64,000 bases of DNA from Apus apus (Eukaryota; Chordata; Aves; Apodiformes; Apodidae). Below are positions 10,046 through 22,096 of the stretch, in pieces; within the stretch, counting starts at the first letter, position 1, and each line of letters opens with the position of its first letter. The DNA lies in contig NC_067301.1 in NCBI RefSeq assembly GCF_020740795.1, forward strand, positions 1,612,001-1,676,000, given 5' to 3'. The notes beneath the pieces were generated by a model, which saw nothing but the letters and a program-made list of their open reading frames with translations, was not told where the DNA came from and made no database searches. Position numbers and translations under genes: made by a program.

Positions 10046-12815
10046 CTAGCTGGCAAAGGTCTTCCCCACATCTTCTTTCCCTTTGTATTTCCTCTTGCCA
10101 TGTGTGAAGGGGATATATCTGTACTTGATCATGTGCTGTAGAGAGAAAAGACCCATTTTTGAGGCAAAAATGTTTCATAAGACACATTGTAAATTACAAA
10201 GTCTTCTAAAAAGACAGTTCTCCAGTATTGTAAAGGGAATGAACTAGCTAATCATAGAGCAGTTTACATCTAAATAGGGGTATGAGCCCAATCTTATAAA
10301 TCTCAAATTCAGGTTTACCAACTTATACAGTACAGGGAAGATTACTGACTGGGGGAATCAAAGGCAACTGGAGACAGCATAGCGGTATTAAATGATTACT
10401 ATCCTTTAATGTTTGATTTACAACTTTGAATAACGATACCTATACAAAATTCTCAATGTCTGGGGAAAAAAACTGGTACTATTTAAAAAATGTTCTGAAT
10501 GACTTGCCTATGTTCCTCCCAAGAAGTTCTCACCAACTTGTGAGAACATCCCTTTTTGGCCGTCAGAGAACCTACAAGACCTCTTCATTAAAAATAGCCA
10601 CAGTTAACTGAAGGAAGTGGATGAGAAATTTCAAGACTTGTCCTGTATAAAAAACAGACACTGAATTCTAAGATCAAAACCTTCTGAAATCAAGCGTAAC
10701 AGTTTCTAACGTAGTGAATGAAGATTTCTTTTACCAAGTATTTTTGCCTCCTATTGCCAATATTTGCTCAAAGTTGCAAACACTTGAACACATTCAAGTG
10801 CTGCACATTTGCAGCGTTGGGCAAATACTGAACTAATGTTCAAGTGTTGGTTGTTAAAGTTCCACCAGTAAAGAAGTGTGTGCAATACATTTAATACCTG
10901 TGAAGTGTTCAACTGGATGGACAGTTTCAAACAATACTGTGACATCAAAACTGCCACTAGCTATTCTTCACAAGTTACCTTGATCTGCCTCTTCATAGTG
11001 ATACAAAAGAGCATAATAAAGTACATCACAAGGATTGGCCAAAAAACAGGAACGTTGAAAGCCTCAAAGAATGTGCAGGCCATAGCAACCAGGATTCCTT
11101 TAGTGGCAGAGTGCCTTAAAAAGAATAATAAAAATTAATCCTTCAACCCCAGCTACCACTAATTTTATGCAAATAATTATATTCTTTAAAATCAGAGCAT
11201 GGGCAGATGGATCCACTCACCAGAATTTAAACTCTGGGAGCCTTCTAATGAAAGGACGAAATTCTTCATTTTGCCTTGTAGGTAAGGAAGGACCATCATC
11301 TGAAAAATAAAAAAAAGAACCCCACACAAACCCCTTTATACTAATTTGCCACACAATTCAGAGTCCACTTTTTATTTTTAGGTTATTTAAAAAAAAACTT
11401 TCACTGCTACACAAAGACTCCAGTTAGAGTGGCTATTCTAACGTAACTTAACACTGATTTCCCAAAACCAAAACCAGAAGTAAGTGCCAGGTCACTTAAG
11501 TTACTATTGGGAGAACTTAAGTCACATAAACCTTCTTTCAAAATATAGAAAACTAATACAATATGGAATAAGTTCAAGTCCTGAAAAAAAAAAAAAGGAT
11601 AAATTTCATAGTAACTCCTGATGTCAAGTTTTATAGATTTTTTAATATAATGTCATGTTAAATATAACGTCATGTTAAAATTGCACATCTTTACACCACT
11701 GTATGAGACAAAAAGAGCTGAAAGTTTGTCTAAGTACAAAATTATCACAAAATTAACTACTTATCATACCTGAATCCTCCATTAAAGAGGGGTCTACCTT
11801 TGGCGACAAGAAAGCTATGAAGAGGTTTAGATGATAGATTCCCAAGGCATATGTCACAATGTACCAACCCTGAAGCAGGAAGGGAAAAAGAGCCAAGATT
11901 AGTGTCTTCCTGAAAACCATTTTCAGATACTGTTTTTTTCAACAAGATCAAACTACCTGTTTTTTGCTTCTTTGAGAAGTGCTTCCTACATCCTCACATT
12001 AACACAAGTGCTAAATGATACTGCATGCAATTGCAAAGTGAAACCATACTTCAAAAACACTCAGCACAAAAAAAAGGAACAGTAATGATATCTGAACTAC
12101 TTCAGTAGTAAAAGCAGCTTTTCTTACCTGCAGTAAATAAACTCTAATCATGTAGATAAAACTCAGACCCAAAGTTACAATCCATCGCACCGCAGTGTAT
12201 GGAGTAGATTTGTCTAACCAGGACTGGTAGATCTAGGAACAAATACAAAGTGTGCATCTGTAAAATACATATTGCACAAAAATAAGAAAAAGTAAACACT
12301 TGTGAAGAGTATTTTGGGGAGTAACCTGAAACATTTGTACTCTTTCTTACAATTAAATGGAATTAAATAAACTTTGAAAAGCTACTTTGACAGAAGCAAA
12401 AACAATTTCTTAGCACTTGGAGCATCGTAAAGCAATTTAAATGTTCAATATTTTATACAAGTTTACTTTCCTTAAGATGAATCTGTTAAGAAATCTCAAG
12501 TCACTCATTTTTGACAGTAACAATATATATTCAGCTGTGCAATGTCACATACACACACATCAAATAATCCATTAAGCTATGTATTCTAATCTTTTTAATC
12601 TATTTTTAAAATACTTCAAAAGAAATACTTTGTGTAGATTTTCGTATTTAATCCAAAAAGTAAAAGTTTAAGAAGCTACATTGAGACCTGCTTCTAAGGA
12701 GTCAGAAAAAAACCCTACAGAAAACCAACCTGTCCCAGTCTTGAGAAAAATCTATAGACCACAGAAGGTTTTCCATGAACAGACTCGCCAATGCTGTCCC
12801 CTTCTGACATGGTTG
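10046..12815 (-). CDS. RER1: Protein RER1, Golgi-to-ER retrieval receptor
   Basis: In transcript order the coding exons are 12810-12730 (the exon itself begins at 12815), 12232-12128, 11869-11770, 11299-11221, 11114-10979 and 10135-10046. Splice sites are GT-AG and phases match. The total is 591 nt, 196 residues plus TAG, the length recalled for human RER1. The product starts [20 protein letters not shown] and ends [11 protein letters not shown], nearly identical to mammals. Four hydrophobic segments are visible at about residues 41-58, 63-82, 126-143 and 147-163, the usual topology with both ends cytosolic. The family returns membrane proteins and unassembled subunits from the cis-Golgi to the ER through COPI. 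The gene is tail-to-tail with PEX10 and its 5' end shares a CpG island with MORN1. No defect is seen. Confidence 0.97.
10779..10848. repeat. Inverted repeats in RER1 intron 5
   Basis: An 11-base arm AACACTTGAAC (10779-10789) is perfectly complemented by GTTCAAGTGTT (10838-10848). Within it, CACTTGAA (10781-10788) and TTCAAGTG (10793-10800) form a second tight stem with a 4-base loop. It lies about 130-200 bases from the exon 5 donor on the RER1 transcript. Confidence 0.7.
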
Positions 12816-15796
12816 CTGTGGAAACAACACATGATACACAGGTAACATTTGAAATAAAAATCTAAGCTCAGTGAAACTATACAGTCTATTATCTGACTCA
12901 GCATTTACACACAACACTCTTTTGAATTGGCCAAACTATTTTTAATGAAGGACTCAAGAAGGGACATTTATTAAAAAATAAATTAATTTCCAAAATAAAC
13001 TGTCAAGAAAGCAATGAACAGGGTATTTTTTAAAAAGGCAAGACAGGATCGAATCCATTTTAGGGAAAGGGGGGAAAAAGTCCATACAGAATGCAGGAAT
13101 GAGTCTTGTGAGACATCTTCACCTTGGTAAGACAGGAGCTGAGTTATAACATGTAAGCATTGAGATATGAACTGCAGCAACACCCTCCTGTCACCTCAGT
13201 TTCTAAAGGCAAAGAACAAAACCAAAATAAATATATTTTTATAAAAGGTGCCTCAGATTTTTAAATACTGAGTAACTAAAAAGTGAAGAAGTTTAAGTTC
13301 AGAACCCTGTACACCAGTGGTTACAGACAAAGTACCTATACCAAAACACTGCCCATTTCTACAATTATTCAAGGAGTTCTGCCTCTAGAACATGAAGAAC
13401 TCAGTAGACAGAGGAAAAAATTTATGCATGAGCAAAATTGTGTTGTGAAAGAGCCAGGATTCTGAACTCAGGTAAAAAAAATTGAACCATGTGAATTATT
13501 TTTAGTACATGCTTCTGCCACCAATTTAAGATCTTTTTTCTTTTCAGTTAAGCTCAACTTCCAGATATAAAGCAAACAAAATAAAAGAGATTCTAAACAG
13601 AAACTTTTCTGCCACATCACCAGAAGCAATCTCTGACATTACTTCCTGGAGTCCTCATCTGTGGGTGGGACCACATAACTCTGGGATAGTGGGAATACTT
13701 TCTGCCCTATAATAACACCTAGAGAGACTCAGATGATAATATGAAACATTAATAAATCAGAAAAATGTAAATTATCTTAGATGCTGCAATACAGTGACTG
13801 CTGCAAACAACAATTTGACACCAAGGACAATATGTGGAGGCACAGAACTTTAAAGTTGTATATTTCATCCGTAAAGAGATGAAAACTATATCCAAATAAT
13901 TAGTAAGTCAAAAGGAGCAATATCACACTTCAAAAGATAGGGGGATTAATTATGAGGCTTCAGGGGCTACAGTCCTCTTTAATTCAAGCTACAGCTAAAA
14001 AAGGAAAAATAAACAAATATAAACTCTTACAATATATAAATTTTTTCATTACAGGCAAATGGAAACAATTGTTCTTCCCATTCACCCAGCATTATTACCT
14101 AAGCACAGTTCTGGGCTTTGTTTTTTTTTAAATGTCCTGAAGTAAAAAGCCATAACAAAAATATATGCAATTTATTGATCAGATAGCAATTCTTTGAAGA
14201 TCACAAAGATAAAAACTCTCATATTCTCAAAATTAATTTTAGAGATAGCAAATATGAGCTATAAGGAGAACAATACAATCTTGTAAATGTTAACCTGTGC
14301 AGATGAGGTGAAGAATGATGTGTGTAAGGCTACTTTATGATGGAGCAGGTGTTCTGCTTGGTGTAAAAAATGACATTATATGTGATTATGTGGGATTGTT
14401 TATCCTACATACAGTTCTTCCACAGCAGACTGAGAAATACAACCAGCTAACAGTCAGTGCTCCTGAGAAGAAAGCTCTCAAGAGCTCAGTTTAAGTAGCA
14501 CTGACTGAAGTCTATCACATGACATAGCTTAGACTTTATTATTTCTCATCCCTTTAAAACATCTACTGAAAGAATATCTGTAATTGGGCTATTATCAAGA
14601 AAAGCAGTCTTTAGCACTTCTTTGAAGGTAGTTTACAGTTAAGAACACAAGTCAGATCTCATTGGTTTAAGGGAACAGTTAAATCTAAACAGTGGCAATC
14701 CCTCTTTCATAATGTAACACAAGACTTTACTGTTTGGCATAATATCATAATGAGTTATGATAACCCTTCAGCCATTTCAGCAAAGCCAACACTCTGGAAG
14801 ACATAAAGATTAACATAATAATAATAATTCAATACTTTGCTACTAGCAAATATGGACTGGTACTAGAACTAACCCATATTAAAACATTTTCCTCTGCTAG
14901 AAAATACCAACTAGGGGAAAGCATGACCTCCAACAATTATGCTTTTTACCCCAATTGTTATGGCAATAGCATTACAAATACCACTGCATCACTGACTTCT
15001 TAAGTGACAGGGCCTAGGGCAGTAAAACGTGTTTAACTTAAGGTTCACATCACACATACAGAGGTGGAGAGTTTTCAGGCAACCCTCTGATCACAACACA
15101 GATTTTTCTTAAATTTAAAATACAAATTAAGCAAAATTAACTAGCAAAACCACATTACTGCTCATACAAGCTTCCTTGTCTCACAGAGGGCATTAATGTG
15201 AGGAGCAAGGCACTAAAGTGATTTATTAACAACTGAGTGAACAGACAAATACACGAAATGAACCCGTTTGTTGTGCGAACTGCGGGGTTTTGTGTCTTGG
15301 TTGGTTGTTATGTTTTTAAGCCTAAAAAAAAGGTATCCTTTGGCTTTATCCATGGCAAGAGGAGCCTGGTCTGTCAGCTCAGCCCCTGCGCTGGGGACCC
15401 CCGGGCCTCGCCCCCTCAGCCCCGCCCCAGGCCCAGGCTGCGGGACAGGAGCAGCACCAGGCGCTCGGGAGGCAGGAAAGGCGCAGGAAGGCTGGCACCG
15501 CTCTGCACGGAGCCCAGAGGGAGAAGCCCCGGAGGCAGGGGCCGGACCCGCTGAGGTGAGGAGGGCCCAGGAGCAGCAGCAGGACAGGGAAGGCCCCGCG
15601 GAGGGTGCCCAGCAGCCCCGGCAGGCCGTGCTGGGGAGCGGAGGCAGCGCCGCACAGCGCGGCCCGCACAGCGCCCAGGCCGCGGCGGGGGTCGCCCAGC
15701 CCGGCCAAGCCCCCCGTTCTCCCGGAGAGGCTCCAGGCGCCCTCCCGCCCGGGGCCGCCCCCGCCCCGCTCCGGCCGCGGGGCCGCAGCTACTCAC
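12816..15796 (-). other. RER1: RER1 intron 1
   Basis: The region between the start-codon exon and the CpG-island first exon is AT-rich and has no recognisable gene or repeat family. The short open frames in it are chance. Confidence 0.7.
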
Positions 15797-16380
15797 AGAC
15801 GGCCGAGCCGGGTCCTTCCTTCCGCTCCGCCCCCCGCTTCCACAGAGCCCAATATGGCGGCACCGGCGGGGAGAGACCTGCTTCCGCTACCGGGGCAAGA
15901 GGGGCGGGGGAAGGGCTCGGTACTGCGGGGACGGGCGGCGGTTGCCGCTGGGGAACCGGCTGGGGAACCGCAGCCTGGGCCCGGCGCTGCGGGCGGGACG
16001 GGGCGGGCACCGGGGGGCACCGGGGCGCGTTACGCGGCCTTGAGCGGCTGCGCATGCGCGGGCCCGCGCCACCGCCCTCCGGGGCGGCTCGCCCCGCCCC
16101 CCGCTGCTGCCCAGCCAATCAGCGCGGAGAGGGGGCGGCGGCGCGCGCGGCCCGCGCGGCTGAAGGCGGCGGGCGCTGAGGGGGCTGCGGGCTCGGCGGG
16201 CTCGGCCTCCCTGGCTTCTCTCCCTTCTCTCACTTCCCGCCTTCCCGGGCACTCCCGCTGCCGCCTCAGCCTCGGCCCTCACGCTGAGGGGGCGAGAACG
16301 AGTCTCCTACCACCGCCAAGTTCGGCCTCCCGTTGAGGGGAAGAGCCGCTGAGCCCGCGCTCCTGCGTGCAGGCTGATGT
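15370..16380. promoter_or_regulatory. CpG island, divergent promoter of RER1 (-) and MORN1 (+)
   Basis: This kilobase of very GC-rich, CpG-dense DNA holds the presumed RER1 first exon and faces MORN1 on the other side. A CCAAT box in the context GCCAATCAG is at 16114-16122. A YY1-like CAATATGGCGGC is at 15850-15861, the kind of motif found at housekeeping starts. No TATA box is visible. Long overlapping frames on both strands here are compositional artefacts. Confidence 0.75.
15797..15870 (-). other. RER1: RER1 non-coding first exon (predicted)
   Basis: On the minus strand, CCGTCT ends at 15797 and is followed by GTGAGTAGC, a near-consensus splice donor. It lies inside the CpG island upstream of the exon that opens at 12815. 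The first coding exon carries only five bases of 5' UTR before the ATG, so an upstream exon is required. The 5' boundary is a guess from the promoter motifs. Confidence 0.6.
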
Positions 16381-17536
16381 AAATACAAGCGCTTTTCCTC
16401 TCACGGGTTTGTTTTCTGGTTTCATGCGCAGGTTGTGCAGCCGCTTTGGCTTCTGGCTGTTTCTGTGTAGTCTGTAGCGCTCATCATGAGCTTCAGGCAC
16501 TGAAGAGCCTGGGTTCCCATTACAATGTGAATGTAAATAGCAAGCAAAGTAATATATGTGTCTTCATATAAATGTTGTTTATGCCGGAGTTTAAAAATAG
16601 GTATCCTTGAGTGCAAATAACGCTTTTGTGTTGCTAGGTTTTAAGCATCCAACCTCGTGTTTCCGTATTGTTTGAGTGATTTTAGTTGTCTTTTTACCCG
16701 GTGTGCCTGCAGGCCTCAGGTGAGGCTCCTGAGGGGAGCTGGGGCCTGTTGGCTGCGCTCAGGGCCAGAGCATAAATGGAGGGAGCCTGCCACAGGACTT
16801 CTAGTTTCCTGTTTGCAGTTGTTAGCTTGCTTGTCTTGTTTGGGTTTTTTTTTGTTTGTTTGTTTTTAATAGCGTCGTTTGTGTTATTTAAACCTTTTGT
16901 ATGACGTAAGGTGGAACAAGAACGAAAACGGATCCTGTTTTTCACACAGTATGGTAAATGCTTGTAATCTGTAAAACTGGCATCGCTGTTGAGCTTACAG
17001 GCTGAAAGTAGGGTCCTTGACTTCAAGAGTTCTAAAAACTGTGCTTCTCTGCTATTAGAGCCAATAGGGAAAAAATTAATGGATTTAGGATTTCTGCCTT
17101 GTATCTACTTCATAAATTCACTTGGGGTCAATGTTTACAGTCTGTTTTTTCAGGCTTTGACACAGTTTTTGAATGAGTACATACCATCCAAAAGCTGTTG
17201 ACTATGAAATTCAAGTACTACTAACCATTCCTTAACCATAAGAACACATACTATGAATCTTTTCTTTTTAACGTATCTCTGTCAATTTTAAAGACTAAAA
17301 GCACTGTGATACATAGATTTAAAATAGTGAGCACCGTTTATAGTCTTCATTAGACACGATTAATAGTGAAAAAAGTAGTTGCTATAAACTTGTAGGCTTT
17401 TTGAATGTTTTTTATTCATGCTCTATAAGTAAAATATCACTTATTGGTGAACCCTAAATTTATTTAAAAAATAAGCCATGTTTTAAAGATCTACTGTTTC
17501 TTTCTCTATTTAACTTTTCCACTTATTTGGTTCAAG
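16381..17536. other. Expected site of MORN1 first exons; none recognised
   Basis: The first MORN exons would be expected here, encoding the GYGVYVYPNSFFRYEGEW-like segment recalled from human. I find no open stretch with the alternating YEGEW / HGHG pattern on the plus strand. Some exons may be deleted, diverged or lost to an assembly gap. Confidence 0.45.
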
Positions 17537-17642
17537 GGAACACACTCTGGTCAGTTTGTGTTTGGGAAGCTCCATGATCACAAAATATTGCAATATTAAG
17601 ATGATGGGAAATATGAAGGAGAGTTCTGTGGAGTGAGAAAAG
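17537..17642 (+). pseudogene. MORN1: MORN1 relic exon A, in-frame stop
   Basis: The acceptor TTCAAG and donor GTAAGT bound 106 nt. Translation gives GNTHSGQFVFGKLHDHK, then ILQY, a TAA stop at 17,597-17,599, then DDGKYEGEFCGVRKG. Human MORN1 as I recall it reads SGDTFSGQFVLGEPQGYG followed by VMEYKAGGCYEGEVSHGM, so the two align along their whole length. The stop replaces a lysine codon. The glycines expected after KLH (HGHG-type) read D and K, consistent with G-to-A changes, and one residue is missing in the GEF-GVRKG turn. Confidence 0.8.
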
Positions 17643-20600
17643 GTAAGTTAGGCTTTTTGAGCAAGCTTTCTTTAGAGTTTACTCTGTCAAGACTGAACAG
17701 ACCTGTTTGTGCTACATAAATAAAATAATCTAGTTATTTTTCAAAGATGGCTTTTGGTCTACTGAAAGCCAGGAAACTAAGCTCTTGTTCTCACTTTATC
17801 TCGAAGAAAATACGTGCAAGTGCTGTTGTGCGGTTTTTTTCTTTATAACCCAAACACTGTTAAAAAAAAAATGTGTCGGTTTAATAGCTTCTCACTTCTG
17901 AAGACCTTGAAGAGAGGATGTTTTAAGTATAGTTGGTACGCGTGTGCACCCACAGTTTTGTACCACTGGGTGTCTCTCTAGCACCTGTTTTGAGATTGAA
18001 TTAGGGAATTCTTCAGGCTTACACTTGCTCAGTGGCTGGGCTGCCTCTAGGTTGTAAGCATTTAGTACTGTATTGATTTACTCTAGATATGTGCTCAAAA
18101 GTGACACATTTGTTGAAGTTTATATTGTATGGTTGAAGTTTGATACTGTTGAAGTTTGTTTTTTATGGTCAGATGTCCTGGTGAGTGTCAAACTTCAGGT
18201 ATTAATGTTGAATTTGTCTGTCTTTTATCTTCAGTTTTAACTGTAATCATGTCAGGGGTAGTTTTCTAGATCAATCTTTTGCAAGTGATAAATTCTCAGT
18301 AAGTGGACGCTGTCAGTTAATAGAATCTTGTATTCTGTGAACCTTCAGAGATTCTAGTCCATTAAATGTCTAATAAACAAGCAATAATTATAACTATATT
18401 AACTGAGGAGTCAGTTGACAAAAAATGCTGATTTATATACTGCTTAACAATAAAATTGATTTCACATTGGGTAAAAAGGTGGTCAAGTGATGCAAGATAA
18501 AAACTACAACTGAATGCTAGGGAATGTGTAATAAAACAGCCCCTGAAAGCTGCTGATTTAGAAAAAAAATAATAACCACTCTAGTGACCTGTGGTGGATT
18601 GTCTGGTTTTAGTGGGTTTGTATGTGCATGCATTTCAAAATGACAGAAACCTATGACATGTAAATTAAGTTTGCAGAGGTTAATGAAGCAAAACACTCAT
18701 TTTCTTCATGCAAATGTTTCCTTTCCATGATTTCTCATTTCTGGCTGCTGCCTAAGTCCCAGTAAGCAGATGCTGTGTTCCATTCTGTCCCTGTTGCTAC
18801 TTCTTTGTGTGTTTTGGCTGTGTTTAGTTTGTCTTCTTTCCCAGAGGAAGGCCTGCTGTTTGATACACCTGTTAACCACATTAAACAGGTGGCAAGCCTT
18901 ATGGGCTTCTTCACCTGCAGGCTTTGGTTCCCCTACCCCCCCAGAATCCGTTTGGATTACCTGTTGAGAGAATCGTAGTTTCAGTTCTGATGCAAATGAT
19001 TTAAATTACTGGAATTTTATTTGCTCAGAATTACACTGCCTACTAGTGGATAACACAAAATTTGATGAGGCAGACAAGTTATGTGTAGAGACAGGCAAGT
19101 TTGAATTTGAAATAAACAGAATTACAATAAAAAATGTAATGGTCACTAATTGATAAATGAATTAATTTATCCCTTCATTAATTGACTGGAAATTGCTTCC
19201 TGAAATAAAGTGGTAAGTATTATGACCCATTTTTTACATATTTTTCTATATTTGTAAACTGTGACTTTGAACAGCTTACCCTGCCACACAATGTTGGGAG
19301 TAACTGACATGAAAAATGTCAATTCCTGAATAAAAACTGACAAAGTTTATATCCACTGAAGGTAGTATTTGAAAGTCTTGCTTAGTAAGAGACTACCCCG
19401 AGTGAAGCTACATGTGAATTTCTGTAGTTAACCTGCTTTAGTAGGCTGTTGCAGAATTAATATAATATGAAATTATTACTGTTCGTGTACTAAATGTTCT
19501 AACTGTTATTACCCATAACAGTTAATTGTGGCTTAAATGAATTCCATATCAACACATTTACCTGAGAGTGCAGAACCAATCCACAATTACATCGTGCAGT
19601 TAGCAGAATAAATTCCTTATTACTGATTCTTAGGATAGGATTTCTGTGGATGATACCTTAACGACTTTGCCTTCACCTGTTCCTCTTCTTCATGAACTTT
19701 ATTTCTGTTTTGGTCTCTATTAGTAGATTGCAGTGTCTTAGTGTCTGCTGCATTGCATGTCTCTGAATCACAGGAAATGGAGTACCTTACGAAAACTCCA
19801 GGTTTTTGTTGCTTTAAAGCGGAATTTTCTGTTCTAGTTTAAAAAGCAAACCAAGCACAAACAAAAAAACCTCACAGCATAATGGAGCCCATCACTGGAA
19901 GCTTGTACCTTTTTCTTTTTCTCTGTTTCCTGTTTCCCTTTGTTTGTGTACTAACTGGTAGCTCTTTTTCTGGAGGCCCCCATGTCACTCTGGCTGTACA
20001 CACCTTTGTTTCTCTGCATAAATGTGTGATGTATAGATAGTGCTTATGTGGACGTCAGCATTTCCAAACCTTACATGTGTTGCATTGCTAAGCAACTTTT
20101 AGCAACACTTATCTCTCGTCCTTATGCCATCTGGAAAAGAGGATTAGACAAGGAAATGTGCCAGAGAGAGACAAAGGCAAATCTAAGAAAGTGGTGGCTT
20201 AATTACTGAAGAGAATGAGTGACATTAATAGTAGGCAATCATAAGATTTGATTGAAAGCAGGAACAATGCCTTTACAGGTAGTGATAAGGAACCACCAAG
20301 AAAGGCTGCATATTTTATACCCCCTGTCCTATTTCCTCCTCTGGAGGAAGCAGCACACAACCAAATCCCACTGTGTTTACATATGATGATGCCAAATGAA
20401 GGCCACTATGATTTCAGTCCATAGTTTTGATAGCGCACTGTAACTGGAATTCTTTTTCTAGACCACCTTCCATTTGTTATGTACATGCAGAGGTGTAACT
20501 AGCTGACTGCTGTTTTGAAGGTCTCTTCCACTGAATAGAGAAGACTGGGAAAATGCCAGTGGAGCTTGAAGCTTGTGTACATTGGAATTAGCAAGAGTGC

Positions 20601-22001
20601 TGCTGTCACTGGGATAGCTGCATCGTGTGCTCTAAAATTATGGAATAGAGCAAAGCAAGCAGCATCAGAAGCAGATTTCCAAAGATCTGCTTTGTCTCTG
20701 CTTTTATCTTCCATCTTGCATCTATAATTGCTAAAGGTGCAAACAAAGAGCTAGAATTTTAGCCACTATATCCCTCTGGAGTTTCAACTGGGTTCAGACA
20801 CCTTTTAGAGTTATAGTAGCACTTTATTCGGTACCTCTGCTGTTTCACATGGAAAGCCAGATACCCTACTTAATAGAACAATTATTACTTTAGATTTTAA
20901 ATATTCTCTAATACCTTATGTACTCTAACATGAAAGAAATGAATTCTGTCTGATAGCTAAACAGGATTTAGGACCATGTGACATCTGTTACTGAGTATTA
21001 CTTCCCATACCTGAACTTTTGACTGTACTTTGACCATTACTTGATTATTTCCTTATATGTGTCAACTCTAAACTCTTCCAATAATAGGGGAGCAGTTCAG
21101 GCTAACTTCCAGTACCAGTTCTATGGTTCAGTATGTTTTTTTATACATATTTTGGTCTAAAAGTGCATGCTACAGTGTACAATACTATTCTCTCACATCT
21201 GAAACTGATACCAGTGTTCCTGGCTCTGACCTTCCCTGTCCTGTCAGCAAATACCTGTGAAGTATCTGACAAATTTTCTATCCTCCCCTGGTATACACCA
21301 CAAAGAGGAATTGGTTCACTCTGCTATCACTTAATATTAGTGAAATTGAGGCTGTAAATTAATCATCTCAAGATTATACTCTAATGAGTAGGAAATGGTA
21401 CACTAGAAAAACTGGATGCTCATCATGACGTAACACTAAGTCACACAATTACGTGTGCAAGTTTAATGTCACTAGAAACTAATTAGCCTATACCTAAGCC
21501 TCTGTGGTATTTGGCTTTGCAGCCTTAGGAATCTTTAAACTTTTACGTAAAGGGTGTATCTTGGCTGAAATACAGTCCAGATTTAAATAATGAAAGCTTT
21601 TTGGAATGGAGTTTTGTACACTATTTCACTTTTCACAATCTTTAAAAAGCAGAATAATGTTCAATTCTGTAGGTGACAAAGCAGTTATTCATTATTGCCA
21701 TGTAATTTAATGCAATGTAATATATGAACTGAAGGACTTCACATAATAGTATCCCACAGTAACAAACCTCGGGCAAGAAATGTTTGATTCTCCCCCTTTT
21801 CCCCTTGAGAGGAGTGCCACATAATCCATGGTTGTTGTGTGGTCTCCTATTCAACTTTTCACACAAATGTTGGAAGGGCATTTATAAAAAGCCTTGAGGA
21901 CCACCCACTTTGCTATTGAAAACTGGCAGAAATAATCCCTTCTTTATAATTTAGATGTGGTGTTGTCGAAATTTAAATTCCGCATGTATTTCTGTTTAAA
22001 G
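17643..22001 (+). other. MORN1 interior, no further exon recognised
   Basis: About 4.4 kb separates relic exons A and B. Roughly 60 residues of MORN repeats present in the recalled human protein should lie here, but I see no open MORN-like segment. A short array of GTTGAAGTTT units (three copies, 18,113-18,165) is the only local repeat noticed. Confidence 0.45.
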
Positions 22002-22096
22002 GGGCAGTGGAGAAATGACACTCAAAGAACGGGGCGCTGTAGTTAATTGTTCTGGTGACATCTGTGATGGACTGTGGATCAATGGCTACCCTGCTG
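22002..22096 (+). pseudogene. MORN1: MORN1 relic exon B, frameshifted
   Basis: The acceptor TTTAAAG and donor GTACGT bound 95 nt. One frame opens GQWRND, matching human GQWHSD. The next frame reads KERGAVVNCSGDICDGLWIN then GYPA, matching human GLGSMAHCSG...GLWINGHPA. The two blocks sit in different frames, and the exon is 2 nt shorter than the 97 nt the human alignment predicts. Read in the first frame it hits a stop (TAA) within 45 nt. The identity of the block DGLWINGYPA makes the assignment strong. Confidence 0.82.

Noticed and set aside
15268-16336. Open frames of 243 and 303 codons in the second CpG island
   Set aside because: Several frames are open at once, the products are Ala/Arg/Pro/Gly-rich with no domain, and the region is a promoter.
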